Shown here piece by piece: positions 7,651 to 16,786 of a stretch of DNA of 19,037 bases. The DNA is taken from assembly GCA_020348925.1 (NCBI GenBank), contig CP070758.1, positions 2,971,415-2,990,451 of the forward strand, in the 5' to 3' direction. Source of the stretch: Gemmatimonadota bacterium. GTDB taxonomy: Bacteria; JBHIER01; G020348925. Position 1 is the stretch's first letter. Each line of letters opens with the position of its first letter. The translations under genes and the position numbers were made by a program. The notes beneath the pieces were generated by a model. That model saw nothing but the letters and a program-made list of their open reading frames with translations, made no database searches and had not been told where the DNA came from.

Positions 7651-10644
7651 ATGACGAGACCGAGTTGGTTTTTTGCAGGGCTTCTCATTGTGATTCTCGG
7701 CCTGTTCTGTGTGAACAGGATACCGGCCCAGGACATGATTGCCGATATTACCGAAGATGTGGAGACCGAGTTCGGGACATATCATCCATTTCTTGTGGAG
7801 ATCGAGCCCGCCGCTGAGCCGTATACGGTCGAGCCCGATTTCAGCAATGTGGTCAATTTCTCGGACTTCGGCTTCACTGCTGTCGAAGAGAGTCTTCTGT
7901 CGGCCCACTATTTTGTCGTCTCGCCGACTCGGCATGACGGGGGGTCTGGCTACAAGGAGATATACGATATCTATAATGAATGCAGGGAGCAGGACGTGCC
8001 CATATTTGTCACCACGGACGCCATGCTCCATACCTTTCATCTGCTCTTCGACAGGATCCTCAAGACCATTGAAACGAAGCGCCTGTTCGTTGATCTCCAG
8101 GGGCTCCTCGGGGCGCTCTTCTTTGAGACGTTGAACCAGTACGGGGCTGCCCAGGATGCCTCCGTTCGAGCCGCCCTTGAACGGAACATCGATTATCTCA
8201 TCGTCGCCGCCTCGCTGCTTGATTCGACATACGATGCGGGGAGCTACGGGATCGTGTATCAGGATGAACTCGACCTTATCGCCCAGCATGCAGGTTTTGA
8301 AACTTCGCCCATTTTCATGTACGATGAGGATTACAGTCAGTATATCCCGCGGGGTCATTATACCGACAGCGATTCGCTCCGGCACTATTTCCTGTCCATG
8401 ATGTGGCTCGGGCGCATGACCTTTGATGCCGAGGCGCCGGAACCGACGCGCAGCGCCGTTCTCCTGGTCCAGGCTCTGGACAAGGCGGCCGCGAATATTA
8501 TTCCGGCGTTGGCGCTCTGGGAGCGCATCTACCTGCCCACGGTCTTCTTCGTGGGCAAATCCGACGATATCAATTTTTATCAGTACAAAGAGTTGGCCGT
8601 GCAGGTCTATGGTTCGGATTTTGCCAACCTGGTGCCGGACGATTTTGCGGATGAGGCCAAGCTCGAAGCGTTTCTCGAACTCGCCGAGGATCTCCCCGAG
8701 CCCGGCATTACGTACCCCGGTCAGCCCAGCAAGGGTTACCGTCTCATGGGCCAGCGCTTCATTCCGGACTCCTACGTTTTGGATCACATGGTCATGCCCT
8801 ACACCGGACGAATGATGCCCAAAGGTCTCGATGTCATGTCGGTCTTAGGATCGGCCCGGGCCTGGCAGATTCTGGACGAGGTCTACCACGATCTTGCTGC
8901 GGATCAGTTGATGAATTTGAAAGCCGAGTTCGAGGCCTATCCGGATTCGGTCTGGGCTCAGAACGTCTACTGGAACTGGCTCTACTCATTGATGCCGCTC
9001 CTGTTTGAGAAAGGGCAGGGTTTTCCGCCGTTTATGCAGAACCAGGCCTGGACGGACAAGGAGTTAAACGACGCGCTCGGTTCGTGGGCCGAGCTGCGGC
9101 ACGATACGATTTTATATGCCAAGCAAGGCGGCTGGGAGAGCGTTCCCCCATACTCCGGTTTGGTGCAGGGCTATGTGGAACCCAATCCGTACTTTTACGC
9201 CCGCTTGGCCTCCCTCGACGATCTCATGATCACCGGCCTGGAGGATCAGGGGCTGCTTTTTCCACGTTTTGAACCGAGTCTCACCTCGCTCAAGGAGTTG
9301 TTGCTGACACTGAAGACCATCTCTGAAAAGGAGCTGACCAATCAGTCTCTGACGTTTGACGAGTACGAAGTCATCTGCAATATCGGCGAGACCATTGAGA
9401 CAATTGTTGAATTCGAGACGTGGACGGAAGGCCCCGGCCCGAACAACGAGGAGATGCCGGTCATCGCCGACGTCCATACGGATCCTCTGAGTGGCACCTG
9501 TCTGGAGGAGGGTGTTGGCTATCCGATGAATATCTACGTCATCTGCGATGTCGAGGGGGAGCTGCGGCTGACGCGAGGCGCGGTGTTTTCGTACTACGAG
9601 TTCGAGTGGCCGCTCAACGATCGTCTCACGGACGAGAAGTGGATTGAACTGCTTCAAGGCGAAGATCCCCCTGCACCGCCCATCTGGACCGCCAGTTTTC
9701 TGGACTATTCGACGAACTGGGGCAACCCAGATCCTCGTTTCTATTACTGGCAAAAGCAGGGATTGGTCGGCGTTGTGGCGACGGTTGAAGGCGAGGAATT
9801 TACCGTCGGTGATATGGTGAGTATCCGAATTCGCTCCTCAAGTCCCTTCGCTGAGAGCCCGGCGGTTGCAATTTTCCCGAGTACGGGGGATCCCTTCAGC
9901 CTGACGGATATTCAATCGGAGGGTGACGATTTTCTTGCGTATCTCAATACGTCCGGGATGAGTCCCGGCGAAGTCGGAGTTTATGTGACAGCGGAGGTGG
10001 GGCAATACGAAACGACGACAATCTCCTATCGAACGAAGTTTTTGCTTCATCCGGGGGTAGACATCAAGGGTGATGTGAGTGGTGACGGGCAGATCGATAT
10101 TCAGGACGTCGTATTGACGGTCAACATCGTCCTCAATACACTGGAGCCCACTCCGGAGCAATTCTGGGCGGCCGATTGGAACGATGACGAGGGGATCGAT
10201 ATCTTGGACGTGGTCGGTTTGATACGATTCATTCTCGGTATTGGGGACAGGACCTTTGTGGATTTTGAAGATGTCGAAGACTACGGGAACTTTTGTGTTA
10301 TCCCAAAGGGAACTGCCGTAATAACCTCGGATTCGGAGTGGACGAACCTGTGGGAGCTCTACTGGAACGTAACCGACGGCTATGGGAACAAGACACCGCC
10401 CGCGGAAATCGATTTTGATGAGGCGATGGTCATCGGGGTGTTCTGGGGTGGCGGATGCATCTATTCCGGCTGCACAAATCGGAGCCCGTCAATCGGGTCG
10501 GTCTGGATTGCGAGCGATACCCTGCGGGTCAGCGTGGGCGAGATGGAGGATCTCGGGCCGTGTGACGCGTGCGTCTGTCCGCTGCATTTAATAAAAACTC
10601 AGAAATTGAATCTGCCGATACAATTCACGGGAGAAGTGCCATGA
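7651..10644 (+). CDS. DUF3160 protein with dockerin and C-terminal PrcB-like domain
   Basis: A 997-residue protein. Signal peptide 1-26 (IPA|QDM). Residues 27-685 form a DUF3160 core with its hallmark blocks: TTDAMLHTFH (121-130), YSQYIPRGHYTDSDSLRHYF, MGQRFIPDSY, KGLDVMSVLGS, YWNWLYSLMPLL, WAELRHDTILYAKQ (from 479), VEPNPYFYARL, ADVHTD (His609), EEGVGYP and FSYYEF. The biochemical role of DUF3160 is unknown to me. An Ig-like segment (about 700-800) precedes a type I dockerin at 807-863 with two intact calcium loops (DVSGDGQIDIQD, DWNDDEGIDILD). Residues 868-997 resemble the PrcB C-terminal domain (SDSEWTNLWELY, IDFDEAMVIGVFWGG, final hydrophobic strand), but carry added cysteines (GGCIYSGC, CDACVC). 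The dockerin is therefore internal, which is unusual. The start at 7651 follows GGGGAGGTG (7635-7643); a GTG at 7642 lies within that site. It is the first gene of a probable five-gene operon. Confidence 0.88.
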   Translation: MTRPSWFFAGLLIVILGLFCVNRIPAQDMIADITEDVETEFGTYHPFLVEIEPAAEPYTVEPDFSNVVNFSDFGFTAVEESLLSAHYFVVSPTRHDGGSGYKEIYDIYNECREQDVPIFVTTDAMLHTFHLLFDRILKTIETKRLFVDLQGLLGALFFETLNQYGAAQDASVRAALERNIDYLIVAASLLDSTYDAGSYGIVYQDELDLIAQHAGFETSPIFMYDEDYSQYIPRGHYTDSDSLRHYFLSMMWLGRMTFDAEAPEPTRSAVLLVQALDKAAANIIPALALWERIYLPTVFFVGKSDDINFYQYKELAVQVYGSDFANLVPDDFADEAKLEAFLELAEDLPEPGITYPGQPSKGYRLMGQRFIPDSYVLDHMVMPYTGRMMPKGLDVMSVLGSARAWQILDEVYHDLAADQLMNLKAEFEAYPDSVWAQNVYWNWLYSLMPLLFEKGQGFPPFMQNQAWTDKELNDALGSWAELRHDTILYAKQGGWESVPPYSGLVQGYVEPNPYFYARLASLDDLMITGLEDQGLLFPRFEPSLTSLKELLLTLKTISEKELTNQSLTFDEYEVICNIGETIETIVEFETWTEGPGPNNEEMPVIADVHTDPLSGTCLEEGVGYPMNIYVICDVEGELRLTRGAVFSYYEFEWPLNDRLTDEKWIELLQGEDPPAPPIWTASFLDYSTNWGNPDPRFYYWQKQGLVGVVATVEGEEFTVGDMVSIRIRSSSPFAESPAVAIFPSTGDPFSLTDIQSEGDDFLAYLNTSGMSPGEVGVYVTAEVGQYETTTISYRTKFLLHPGVDIKGDVSGDGQIDIQDVVLTVNIVLNTLEPTPEQFWAADWNDDEGIDILDVVGLIRFILGIGDRTFVDFEDVEDYGNFCVIPKGTAVITSDSEWTNLWELYWNVTDGYGNKTPPAEIDFDEAMVIGVFWGGGCIYSGCTNRSPSIGSVWIASDTLRVSVGEMEDLGPCDACVCPLHLIKTQKLNLPIQFTGEVP

Positions 10645-10778
10645 AAAAAATTTCCCTGTATCCCTCCTTCGACAAGCTCAGGGCAGGCTCTTTGAAAAAG
10701 GGGGATGCTATGAGTCCCCTCCTTTTACAAAGGAGGGCCAGGCAGGATTGTTTCTTTTCTAAAGGAGGAGACAGATGA
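10641..10778 (+). CDS. Doubtful 45-codon ORF made largely of dispersed-repeat sequence
   Basis: The frame starts ATGAAAAAAATTTCC, overlapping the stop of the DUF3160 gene as ATGA, and ends in a TGA that overlaps the ATG of the next gene, again as ATGA. The translation (MKKISLYPSFDKLRAGS ... FSKGGDR) contains the 'SFDKLRAGS' and 'FSKGGDR' strings that typically arise when common intergenic repeats are translated, so it is probably not a functional protein. It may act as a coupling leader or be the remnant of a small gene overwritten by repeats. No own ribosome binding site is visible. Confidence 0.2.
   Translation: MKKISLYPSFDKLRAGSLKKGDAMSPLLLQRRARQDCFFSKGGDR
10662..10750 (+). repeat. Composite of two dispersed intergenic repeats with a GGAGG-sequestering hairpin
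   Basis: Unit 1 (10662-10690) contains CCTTCGACAAGCTCAGGGCA, a motif I recognise as a widespread dispersed intergenic repeat in bacterial genomes. Unit 2 (10716-10750) is centred on a perfect 9-bp hairpin, CCCTCCTTT (10717-10725), TAC loop, AAAGGAGGG (10729-10737), followed by CCAGGCAGGATTG. The 5' arm is also complementary to the real ribosome binding site of the next gene, AAAGGAGG at 10761-10768. AGGGG (10699-10703) can pair with CCCCT (10716-10720) as an alternative fold. Confidence 0.6.
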
Positions 10779-11596
10779 ATCGACACAGTTCAGCAAAGTT
10801 CTTCGCTGTGGTCACACTCTTAGTGACGAATATGGTTTTGATCGTCACCCCAATGAGCATATGGGCTCTTGAAAAGAGAGCCGCTCATAATGAATCCCCG
10901 GCTTCCTACTATCCGCTTCAAGTGGGCAACAGCTGGACCTTCTCTGATGTCGAGGATTTTACGGAGACGATCGTTGATACGCAACGCATCAGTCAAGAAT
11001 TGTACTTCGAATTTGATCAGGCGAGACATTTTCCGGGGGTTCTTTTCCGGATGTCGGAGGACAGGAAACTCATGATGCTCACGGGTGGCGCGGAGCAGGT
11101 CTGGCTCGATTTTTCGGCTGAGGTGGGCGATACGTGGAATGTCGCAATCCCTGGTGGCGAGCGGTGGCTTGTTCATCTTGAGAGCACCGAGGATACTGTT
11201 TCGGTTCCCGCCGGGACTTTTACGAAGTGCCATTGCTTCTGGTTCGAATTTGAAGGTGCAGACAATGACTGGGTGGAATGGTATGCCCCCGGTGTAGGAC
11301 CTGTGAAACGAACCTTACTTGGTTTTGGAGTTATTGAGTATCCGTTACAACGTGCAATCATCGACGGCGTTGCGATACCGGGATTGAAGGGCGATGTGGA
11401 CGGTAACGGCGTTCTGGATGTGAGCGATGTCATGCTTGTCGTGAACATCATCCTCGGTCTGTTGGAGCCTAAGTCCGATCGATTCTGGGTTGCCGACTTG
11501 AATGAGAATGGTGTCATAGACATACTTGATGTCGTGGATCTTGTGAGATACATTTTGGGGGAAGAACCTAAGATGTCAAGGAGAATGCTGAAGTGA
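10775..11596 (+). CDS. Secreted dockerin protein with 'YYPLxVGNxW' N-terminal domain
   Basis: A 273-residue protein. The signal peptide covers about 1-31 (IWA|LEK). Residues 43-190 form a beta-rich domain with the pattern YYPLQVGNSWTF ... VSVPAGTFTKCHCFWFEF ... EWYAPGVGPVKR, which I know as a recurring secreted domain of uncultivated bacteria without an assigned function. A type I dockerin occupies 206-262, with loops DVDGNGVLDVSD and DLNENGVIDILD; Asn replaces Asp at position 5 of each loop, which is compatible with calcium binding. A short basic tail (MSRRMLK) follows. The ribosome binding site is AAAGGAGGAG (10761-10770). It sits 130 bases after the first DUF3160 gene and 42 bases before the second, so it is probably co-transcribed. 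Confidence 0.85.
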   Translation: MNRHSSAKFFAVVTLLVTNMVLIVTPMSIWALEKRAAHNESPASYYPLQVGNSWTFSDVEDFTETIVDTQRISQELYFEFDQARHFPGVLFRMSEDRKLMMLTGGAEQVWLDFSAEVGDTWNVAIPGGERWLVHLESTEDTVSVPAGTFTKCHCFWFEFEGADNDWVEWYAPGVGPVKRTLLGFGVIEYPLQRAIIDGVAIPGLKGDVDGNGVLDVSDVMLVVNIILGLLEPKSDRFWVADLNENGVIDILDVVDLVRYILGEEPKMSRRMLK

Positions 11597-11638
11597 GATG
11601 ACCCGCCATTCAAAGAATTCAAAAGGAGGTCTATCATA

Positions 11639-14122
11639 ATGGTTCTCTTGAGAAGGATTCATCATAATGCGACGTGCGTTGTCGTAATCGGCTTCGTCTT
11701 TTGCTCGACTGTTCTGGGCCAAGGGATGATTGCCGACATTACCCTGGATGTGGCGACCGAATTCGGCACGTATCGTCCTTACCTCGCTGATTTCTCGCCC
11801 AATGCACCTGAATACACCGTTGAGCCGGATTTGAGCAACGTCGTGAACTACTCAGATGTGGCGTGGAGGCTGGGTGCGGCTGATTCGATATTTCTCCTGC
11901 AAAACCACTTCACGGTGAAAAAGAGCCAGTACAAACAACTGTACGACATATATAATGAATCCACCTGGAATGCTACGCCTATCTTTGTAACGACTGATGC
12001 CGTTCTTCATATCTATCATGTTCTTTACGACGGTCTCCTGTCCAAGATCGAAGTTCAGAAGTTTGTCGAGACGCTGGCCCTTTTAACCGAAACTCTTATC
12101 GATTCTACTGCTTCCCTGCACAGTCAATCGAAAAAACCTGAAACCCGGGAGGCACTGCTTCATAATCTGGCATTCCTGAGCGTGGGTAAAAAACTTTTGA
12201 AAGGGGCTGATGCGTCCGTTCCGGAGATCGTGTCGGCCTTCGTGGATTCCGAACTTGTTCTCATCTCCGACCATGACGGCTTCCATTGCTCACCCGTTCT
12301 GGGTCCTTTCTCGGAGTTGGATTACAGTCAGTTTCAACCGAGGGGACACTACACAAGGAACGATACGCTCGAAGCCTATTTTCAGACGATGATGTGGTAC
12401 GGCTGGACGATCTTTACCATGGAGCCCGAACTGTTCGGAGAATTGGCATCACGCCATACATTACAGGCGCTGCTTCTGGTTCAGATGCTTTATGCGCTTG
12501 AATCGAATGGTTCGACTCAGGTGGAATTGTGGGGGAGCATCTACGAATCCACCGTCTTTTTTGTGGGCAAGACCGACGATCCGAATGTCCGGGATTACAG
12601 GAATATTGCTGACATGATTTATGGGTCTGACTTTCTCAGCCTCCCTCCGGACAGTCTGGCCGATGCCTCCCTTCTGGAATCCTTCATGACCGAGGCCCAA
12701 AAGCTGCCGGAACCGGCCATCCCAAACTGGATCTACGGGACGTTTCTTACGTATAAGGGTTTTCGTTTCATGGGACAGCGGTTTATCCCCGACTCCTATA
12801 TGTTCGCCCGTCTTGTGCTGCCTGAGGTCGAAGGCCGTCTTTTCCCAAAGGGGTTGGACGTTATGGCCATTTTGGGGTCGGAGAGAGCTTACACGCTCCT
12901 GGATTCTTTATACGAAGAGACATCCTATCCCAATTATTCCCCAAGAATGACTGAGTTCAAAACTGAGTTTTCGAACAAACCGCCTGAGGAATGGGCTCAG
13001 AATCTGTATTGGAACTGGCTCTACTGTCTTATGCCGCTGCTTTACACAAAGGGAGCGGGCTATCCTTTCTTTATGCGGACCCTGGCATGGGCGGACAAAG
13101 AGCTCTTGACCGCCTTGGCCTCCTGGGCCGAGCTACGACACGATACGATTCTCTATGCCAAGCAGAGTATGAGCCCGTGCGGTATTCCCCCGGGACCTCC
13201 GAAAAGTTATGTGGAACCAAACCCCCATCTGTACGCTCGGTTGGCCAGCCTTGTCCGGTACACTCGCGAGGGCCTTCATTCCAGAGATTTGCTTTTGGAA
13301 GAATTTCGTGAGAAGCTCGAGCTGTTTGAAACACTGCTCCTCTTCTTGAGGGATATTTCCATCAAAGAGCTGGAAAATATTCCTCTCTCCGCAACTGAGT
13401 ATGAAAACATCTTTTGTTTTGGCCGGCTTCTGGAGTTTCTCGTCTCCGATAGTCAGGATCCGCAACACCTCTGGGACGCAAATACGGAGGATATGGCTGT
13501 CGTTGCCGATGTCCACACGGATTCCAACACGGATCAATGTCTGGAGGAGGGGGTTGGTTATCCGCTCGAGATTTTTGTCATTGTTCATGAGGGCGGGATA
13601 ACCCGAATCACTCAGGGTGCTATCTTTTCCTACTACGAATTTCCCCAACCCATCGCCGAGCGATTGACCGACGAAACCTGGCGGGAGATGCTGACCGGAG
13701 ATGCCCCGCCCCCAATGCCAGAATGGGTTTCCAGTTTTATGGACGTGGAGGCGTCTCAGCCGGCTTTTGCTCAGCAGTCCCCGGACAATCTTTATCATCA
13801 CGAATTCACCTCCGTGGGAACAGACGAAATCCATGCGATTCCAGGAGAGATCCGGCTCGTGCAAAATTACCCGAACCCGTTCAATTCAGAGACGATGATT
13901 CGCTTTGACCTCGTCGGTGATTCCCATGTCAAGCTCGTCATTTACAATATCCTTGGTCAAAAAATACGAGTGCTTTGGAATGAGCAATGTATTTCTGGGA
14001 CTCATACCGTCAGATGGGACGGTAGAGACTCTTCGGGTCAGACCCTGCCCAGTGGAGTGTACTTGGTCAGAGTAGAGGCGGAAGCATACGTCCAAACGAA
14101 CAGGATGGTGCTTCTGAAATAG
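11639..14122 (+). CDS. DUF3160 protein with T9SS-type C-terminal domain
   Basis: An 827-residue protein. The signal peptide covers about 1-27 (VLG|QGM); the mature start QGMIADIT is nearly the same as in the other two DUF3160 proteins here. The DUF3160 core spans about 28-703 with all family blocks: TTDAVLHIYH, YSQFQPRGHYTRNDTLEAYF, MGQRFIPDSY, KGLDVMAILGS, YWNWLYCLMPLL, WAELRHDTILYAKQ, VEPNPHLYARL, VADVHTD and FSYYEF. A linker leads to a CTD at 738-827 (RLVQNYPNPFNSETMIRF ... YNILGQKIRVLW ... VRWDGRDSSG ... SGVYLVRV). It has no dockerin and no Ig-like segment, unlike its neighbours, and its core is the most divergent of the three. It is presumably exported and surface-attached or released through the CTD. 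The start at 11639 follows AAAAGGAGGT (11621-11630) with an eight-base spacer. Confidence 0.9.
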   Translation: MVLLRRIHHNATCVVVIGFVFCSTVLGQGMIADITLDVATEFGTYRPYLADFSPNAPEYTVEPDLSNVVNYSDVAWRLGAADSIFLLQNHFTVKKSQYKQLYDIYNESTWNATPIFVTTDAVLHIYHVLYDGLLSKIEVQKFVETLALLTETLIDSTASLHSQSKKPETREALLHNLAFLSVGKKLLKGADASVPEIVSAFVDSELVLISDHDGFHCSPVLGPFSELDYSQFQPRGHYTRNDTLEAYFQTMMWYGWTIFTMEPELFGELASRHTLQALLLVQMLYALESNGSTQVELWGSIYESTVFFVGKTDDPNVRDYRNIADMIYGSDFLSLPPDSLADASLLESFMTEAQKLPEPAIPNWIYGTFLTYKGFRFMGQRFIPDSYMFARLVLPEVEGRLFPKGLDVMAILGSERAYTLLDSLYEETSYPNYSPRMTEFKTEFSNKPPEEWAQNLYWNWLYCLMPLLYTKGAGYPFFMRTLAWADKELLTALASWAELRHDTILYAKQSMSPCGIPPGPPKSYVEPNPHLYARLASLVRYTREGLHSRDLLLEEFREKLELFETLLLFLRDISIKELENIPLSATEYENIFCFGRLLEFLVSDSQDPQHLWDANTEDMAVVADVHTDSNTDQCLEEGVGYPLEIFVIVHEGGITRITQGAIFSYYEFPQPIAERLTDETWREMLTGDAPPPMPEWVSSFMDVEASQPAFAQQSPDNLYHHEFTSVGTDEIHAIPGEIRLVQNYPNPFNSETMIRFDLVGDSHVKLVIYNILGQKIRVLWNEQCISGTHTVRWDGRDSSGQTLPSGVYLVRVEAEAYVQTNRMVLLK

Positions 14123-14176
14123 TATATAACATAAGTATCAATGAAAAACTGTTCCTGAAAACGAGGAGTTGTTACG

Positions 14177-16786
14177 ATGAGAGTGAAATTGATGTGTGTT
14201 CTATTCTTCGCTATCCTCTGCCTGTTTGTCAGTGTAGGGTTAACACAGATGATTGCCGATATTACCGAAGATGTGGAGACCGAATTCGGGACGTATCATC
14301 CCTATTTGGTTGAAATTGTTCCGGACGCTGCGCAGTATACGGTCGAACCGGACTTCAGCAACGTCGTCAATTTTTCTGATTTCGGGTTCACCGAGGCGGA
14401 AGAGAGCCTTCTGGCATCACACTATTTCGTCGTGTCACCGGTGAGAGATATAGGCGGTACGGGTTACAAGGAGATATATGATATCTACAATGAATGTCGG
14501 GAGTTTGGGATTCCTATTTTCGTGACCACGGACGCCGTGCTCCACACCTATCATCTCTGCTTCGATAAGATCCTCAAGACAATCGAGCAACAGAAACTCT
14601 TCGGCGACCTGCACGACATGCTGTTGTCTCTTTTCGATGAGACGGTTGCTCAATACGAGGCCGCCCAGGACAGCAGCGTTCGGGACGCTTTAACACGAAA
14701 TCTCAATTACCTCGTCGTGGCCGCGACCCTTCTGGACAGCACCTTCGATTCGGGGATCAACGGCGGTCCGTTCCTGGCAGAGCTCACGCTCATTCAGGAA
14801 CACACGGGCTTTGAAATATCGCCCATTTTCGATTATGCTGAAGATTACAGTCAATATATACCACGTGGGCATTACACCGACTCCGATTCGCTCAGGCATT
14901 ACTTTTTGTCCATGATGTGGCTGGGGCGAATGACCTTCGCCGCGGACCCGATGGAGCCTGAAAGAAGCCGGGAGGCGACCCTCAGCGCGATCCTCCTCCT
15001 CCAGGCCTTCGACCGGACCGATGTTCTTCAGGTATGGGAAAATATTTACCTGCCGACGGTCTTTTTTGTGGGGAAATCGGACGACATCGATTCCTATCAG
15101 TACCTGGACATCGCAGAACACGTTTATGGTGAAGGCTTTTCGGAATTTTCACCGGACAGTTTTTCGGAGCGCTCGTCCTTTGACGAGTTCCTGGATCTGG
15201 CCATGAACCTGCCCGGTCCGAAGATCTCCTATCCGGGACAACCGAAGGGTTTTCGACTCATGGGGCAGCGATTCATTCCGGATTCGTACATTCTCGATCA
15301 ATTGGTTATGCTCTTCACGTCTCGTCTCCTGCCAAAAGGTCTGGATGTCATGTCGGTCCTGGGATCGGACCGGGCGTACGAGATCCTGGATGAGGTCTAC
15401 GGCGAGATGCGCGATCCGGCCTACGTTCAGCAGATGGCCAAGCTGAAAGCAGAATTCGAGGCATACCCTGATAGCATATGGGCCCAGAATGTCTACTGGA
15501 ACTGGCTCTACTCGTTGATGCCGCTCCTGTTTGAGAAGGGTGAGGGCTATCCGCCCTTTATGCAGAACCAGGCCTGGACGGACAAGGATCTCAATGCGGC
15601 CCTGGGATCTTGGACCGAGCTGCGGCATGACACCATCCTCTATGCCAAACAGAGCGGCACCGAGACGAGCATACCGCCGGCGTCGTACCTCGAACAGGGC
15701 TATGTCGAACCCAATCCGTTTCTCTATGCGCGGCTGGCCGCCCTTGACCAGTTGATGATCACCGGATTGGATGATCAAGGGCTCCTCTTTCCCTCCTTCG
15801 GCCAATCTCTGGAGACGCTGCGGGATCTCCTCTTGTCTTTCAAGACGATTTCGGAGAAGGAGCTGACAAACCAGCCGCTGACCGGCGAGGAATATGACGT
15901 CATCTGTAACGTCGGCCTGACCATTGAGGCCATCGTCGAGTTTCAGCCGCCTGAATGGATCGCAGGGCCGATGCCCGATTCGGAGGACGAGATGCCGGTG
16001 GTGGCCGATGTGCACACCGATGCCAATTCCGGACAGGTCCTGGAGGAGGGCGTCGGGTATCCCTTCAGTATATTTGTGATCTGCAATGTCGAAGGTCAGT
16101 TGAAAGTGACGCGGGGAGCGGTCTTCTCCTATTACGAATTTCCCTGGCCGATGAGCGATCGTCTGACCGACGAGGCCTGGATCGGTATGCTCCGGAGTGA
16201 GGAGCCGCCGCAGCTCCCCGTGTGGACCGGCAGCTTTCTCGATCAGAACCACCCGCTGCTGAATGACGATCCCTGGCCCTATATGTGGGGGAAACAGGGG
16301 TACATCAGTGCTGCCGTTACGCTTGATGAGGATCGTTACACCATAGGCGACACGGTGACGGTTCATGTCAGTTCCTATGCCACCATGTCCGCCGAACCGA
16401 CGATTCGGGTCATCGCCCCGGATGGTTCGTCTTTTATGGTGACGGCCCTGTGGGAGGAAGGTGATGGCTACGCCGGGAGGTTCACCACCCAGGGTTTGAT
16501 GACAGGGACCGTGCACCTTGAGAGCGAGATATGTTTTGCCTGGGAACCTCCTGACTGTATCACCTATCGAACCGGGTTCCCCCTCGATCCCGTCGAAGCG
16601 TTGAAAGGGGACATCACGGGTGACGGTGTCGTTGATATTTCGGATGTGATGTTCGCCGTCAATATCATTCTCAATCTTTTCGATCCCGCACCCCTTCAGT
16701 TCTGGGCGGCGGATATGAATGGAGATAGCACGGTGGATGTTTTGGATATTGTCATGATGGTCAATCAGATTCTGGAGGGATTATGA
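14177..16786 (+). CDS. DUF3160 protein with C-terminal dockerin
   Basis: An 869-residue protein. The signal peptide covers about 1-23 (GLT|QMIADIT). The DUF3160 core spans 24-690 and is clearly closest to that of the 7651 gene: the block YSQYIPRGHYTDSDSLRHYF is identical, and a 35-base stretch at the start of the mature region (14249-14283 against 7735-7769) is identical in DNA. About residues 700-805 form an Ig-like segment. A type I dockerin closes the protein at 811-867 (DITGDGVVDISD and DMNGDSTVDVLD). Unlike the 7651 protein, nothing follows the dockerin. The binding site is CGAGGAG (14162-14168). The stop codon overlaps the next start as ATGA, implying translational coupling. Cargo for the cohesin-like protein at 6349 is the natural inference. 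Confidence 0.9.
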   Translation: MRVKLMCVLFFAILCLFVSVGLTQMIADITEDVETEFGTYHPYLVEIVPDAAQYTVEPDFSNVVNFSDFGFTEAEESLLASHYFVVSPVRDIGGTGYKEIYDIYNECREFGIPIFVTTDAVLHTYHLCFDKILKTIEQQKLFGDLHDMLLSLFDETVAQYEAAQDSSVRDALTRNLNYLVVAATLLDSTFDSGINGGPFLAELTLIQEHTGFEISPIFDYAEDYSQYIPRGHYTDSDSLRHYFLSMMWLGRMTFAADPMEPERSREATLSAILLLQAFDRTDVLQVWENIYLPTVFFVGKSDDIDSYQYLDIAEHVYGEGFSEFSPDSFSERSSFDEFLDLAMNLPGPKISYPGQPKGFRLMGQRFIPDSYILDQLVMLFTSRLLPKGLDVMSVLGSDRAYEILDEVYGEMRDPAYVQQMAKLKAEFEAYPDSIWAQNVYWNWLYSLMPLLFEKGEGYPPFMQNQAWTDKDLNAALGSWTELRHDTILYAKQSGTETSIPPASYLEQGYVEPNPFLYARLAALDQLMITGLDDQGLLFPSFGQSLETLRDLLLSFKTISEKELTNQPLTGEEYDVICNVGLTIEAIVEFQPPEWIAGPMPDSEDEMPVVADVHTDANSGQVLEEGVGYPFSIFVICNVEGQLKVTRGAVFSYYEFPWPMSDRLTDEAWIGMLRSEEPPQLPVWTGSFLDQNHPLLNDDPWPYMWGKQGYISAAVTLDEDRYTIGDTVTVHVSSYATMSAEPTIRVIAPDGSSFMVTALWEEGDGYAGRFTTQGLMTGTVHLESEICFAWEPPDCITYRTGFPLDPVEALKGDITGDGVVDISDVMFAVNIILNLFDPAPLQFWAADMNGDSTVDVLDIVMMVNQILEGL

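Noticed and set aside
7597-8787. Antisense open frame of 396 codons over the first DUF3160 gene
   Set aside because: Similar antisense frames occur at matching places in the third paralogue, as expected when the conserved sense sequence is mirrored. Sense-strand evidence is overwhelming.
15149-16516. Antisense open frame of 455 codons over the third DUF3160 gene
   Set aside because: It is a shadow of a clear sense gene, with no start signals of its own.
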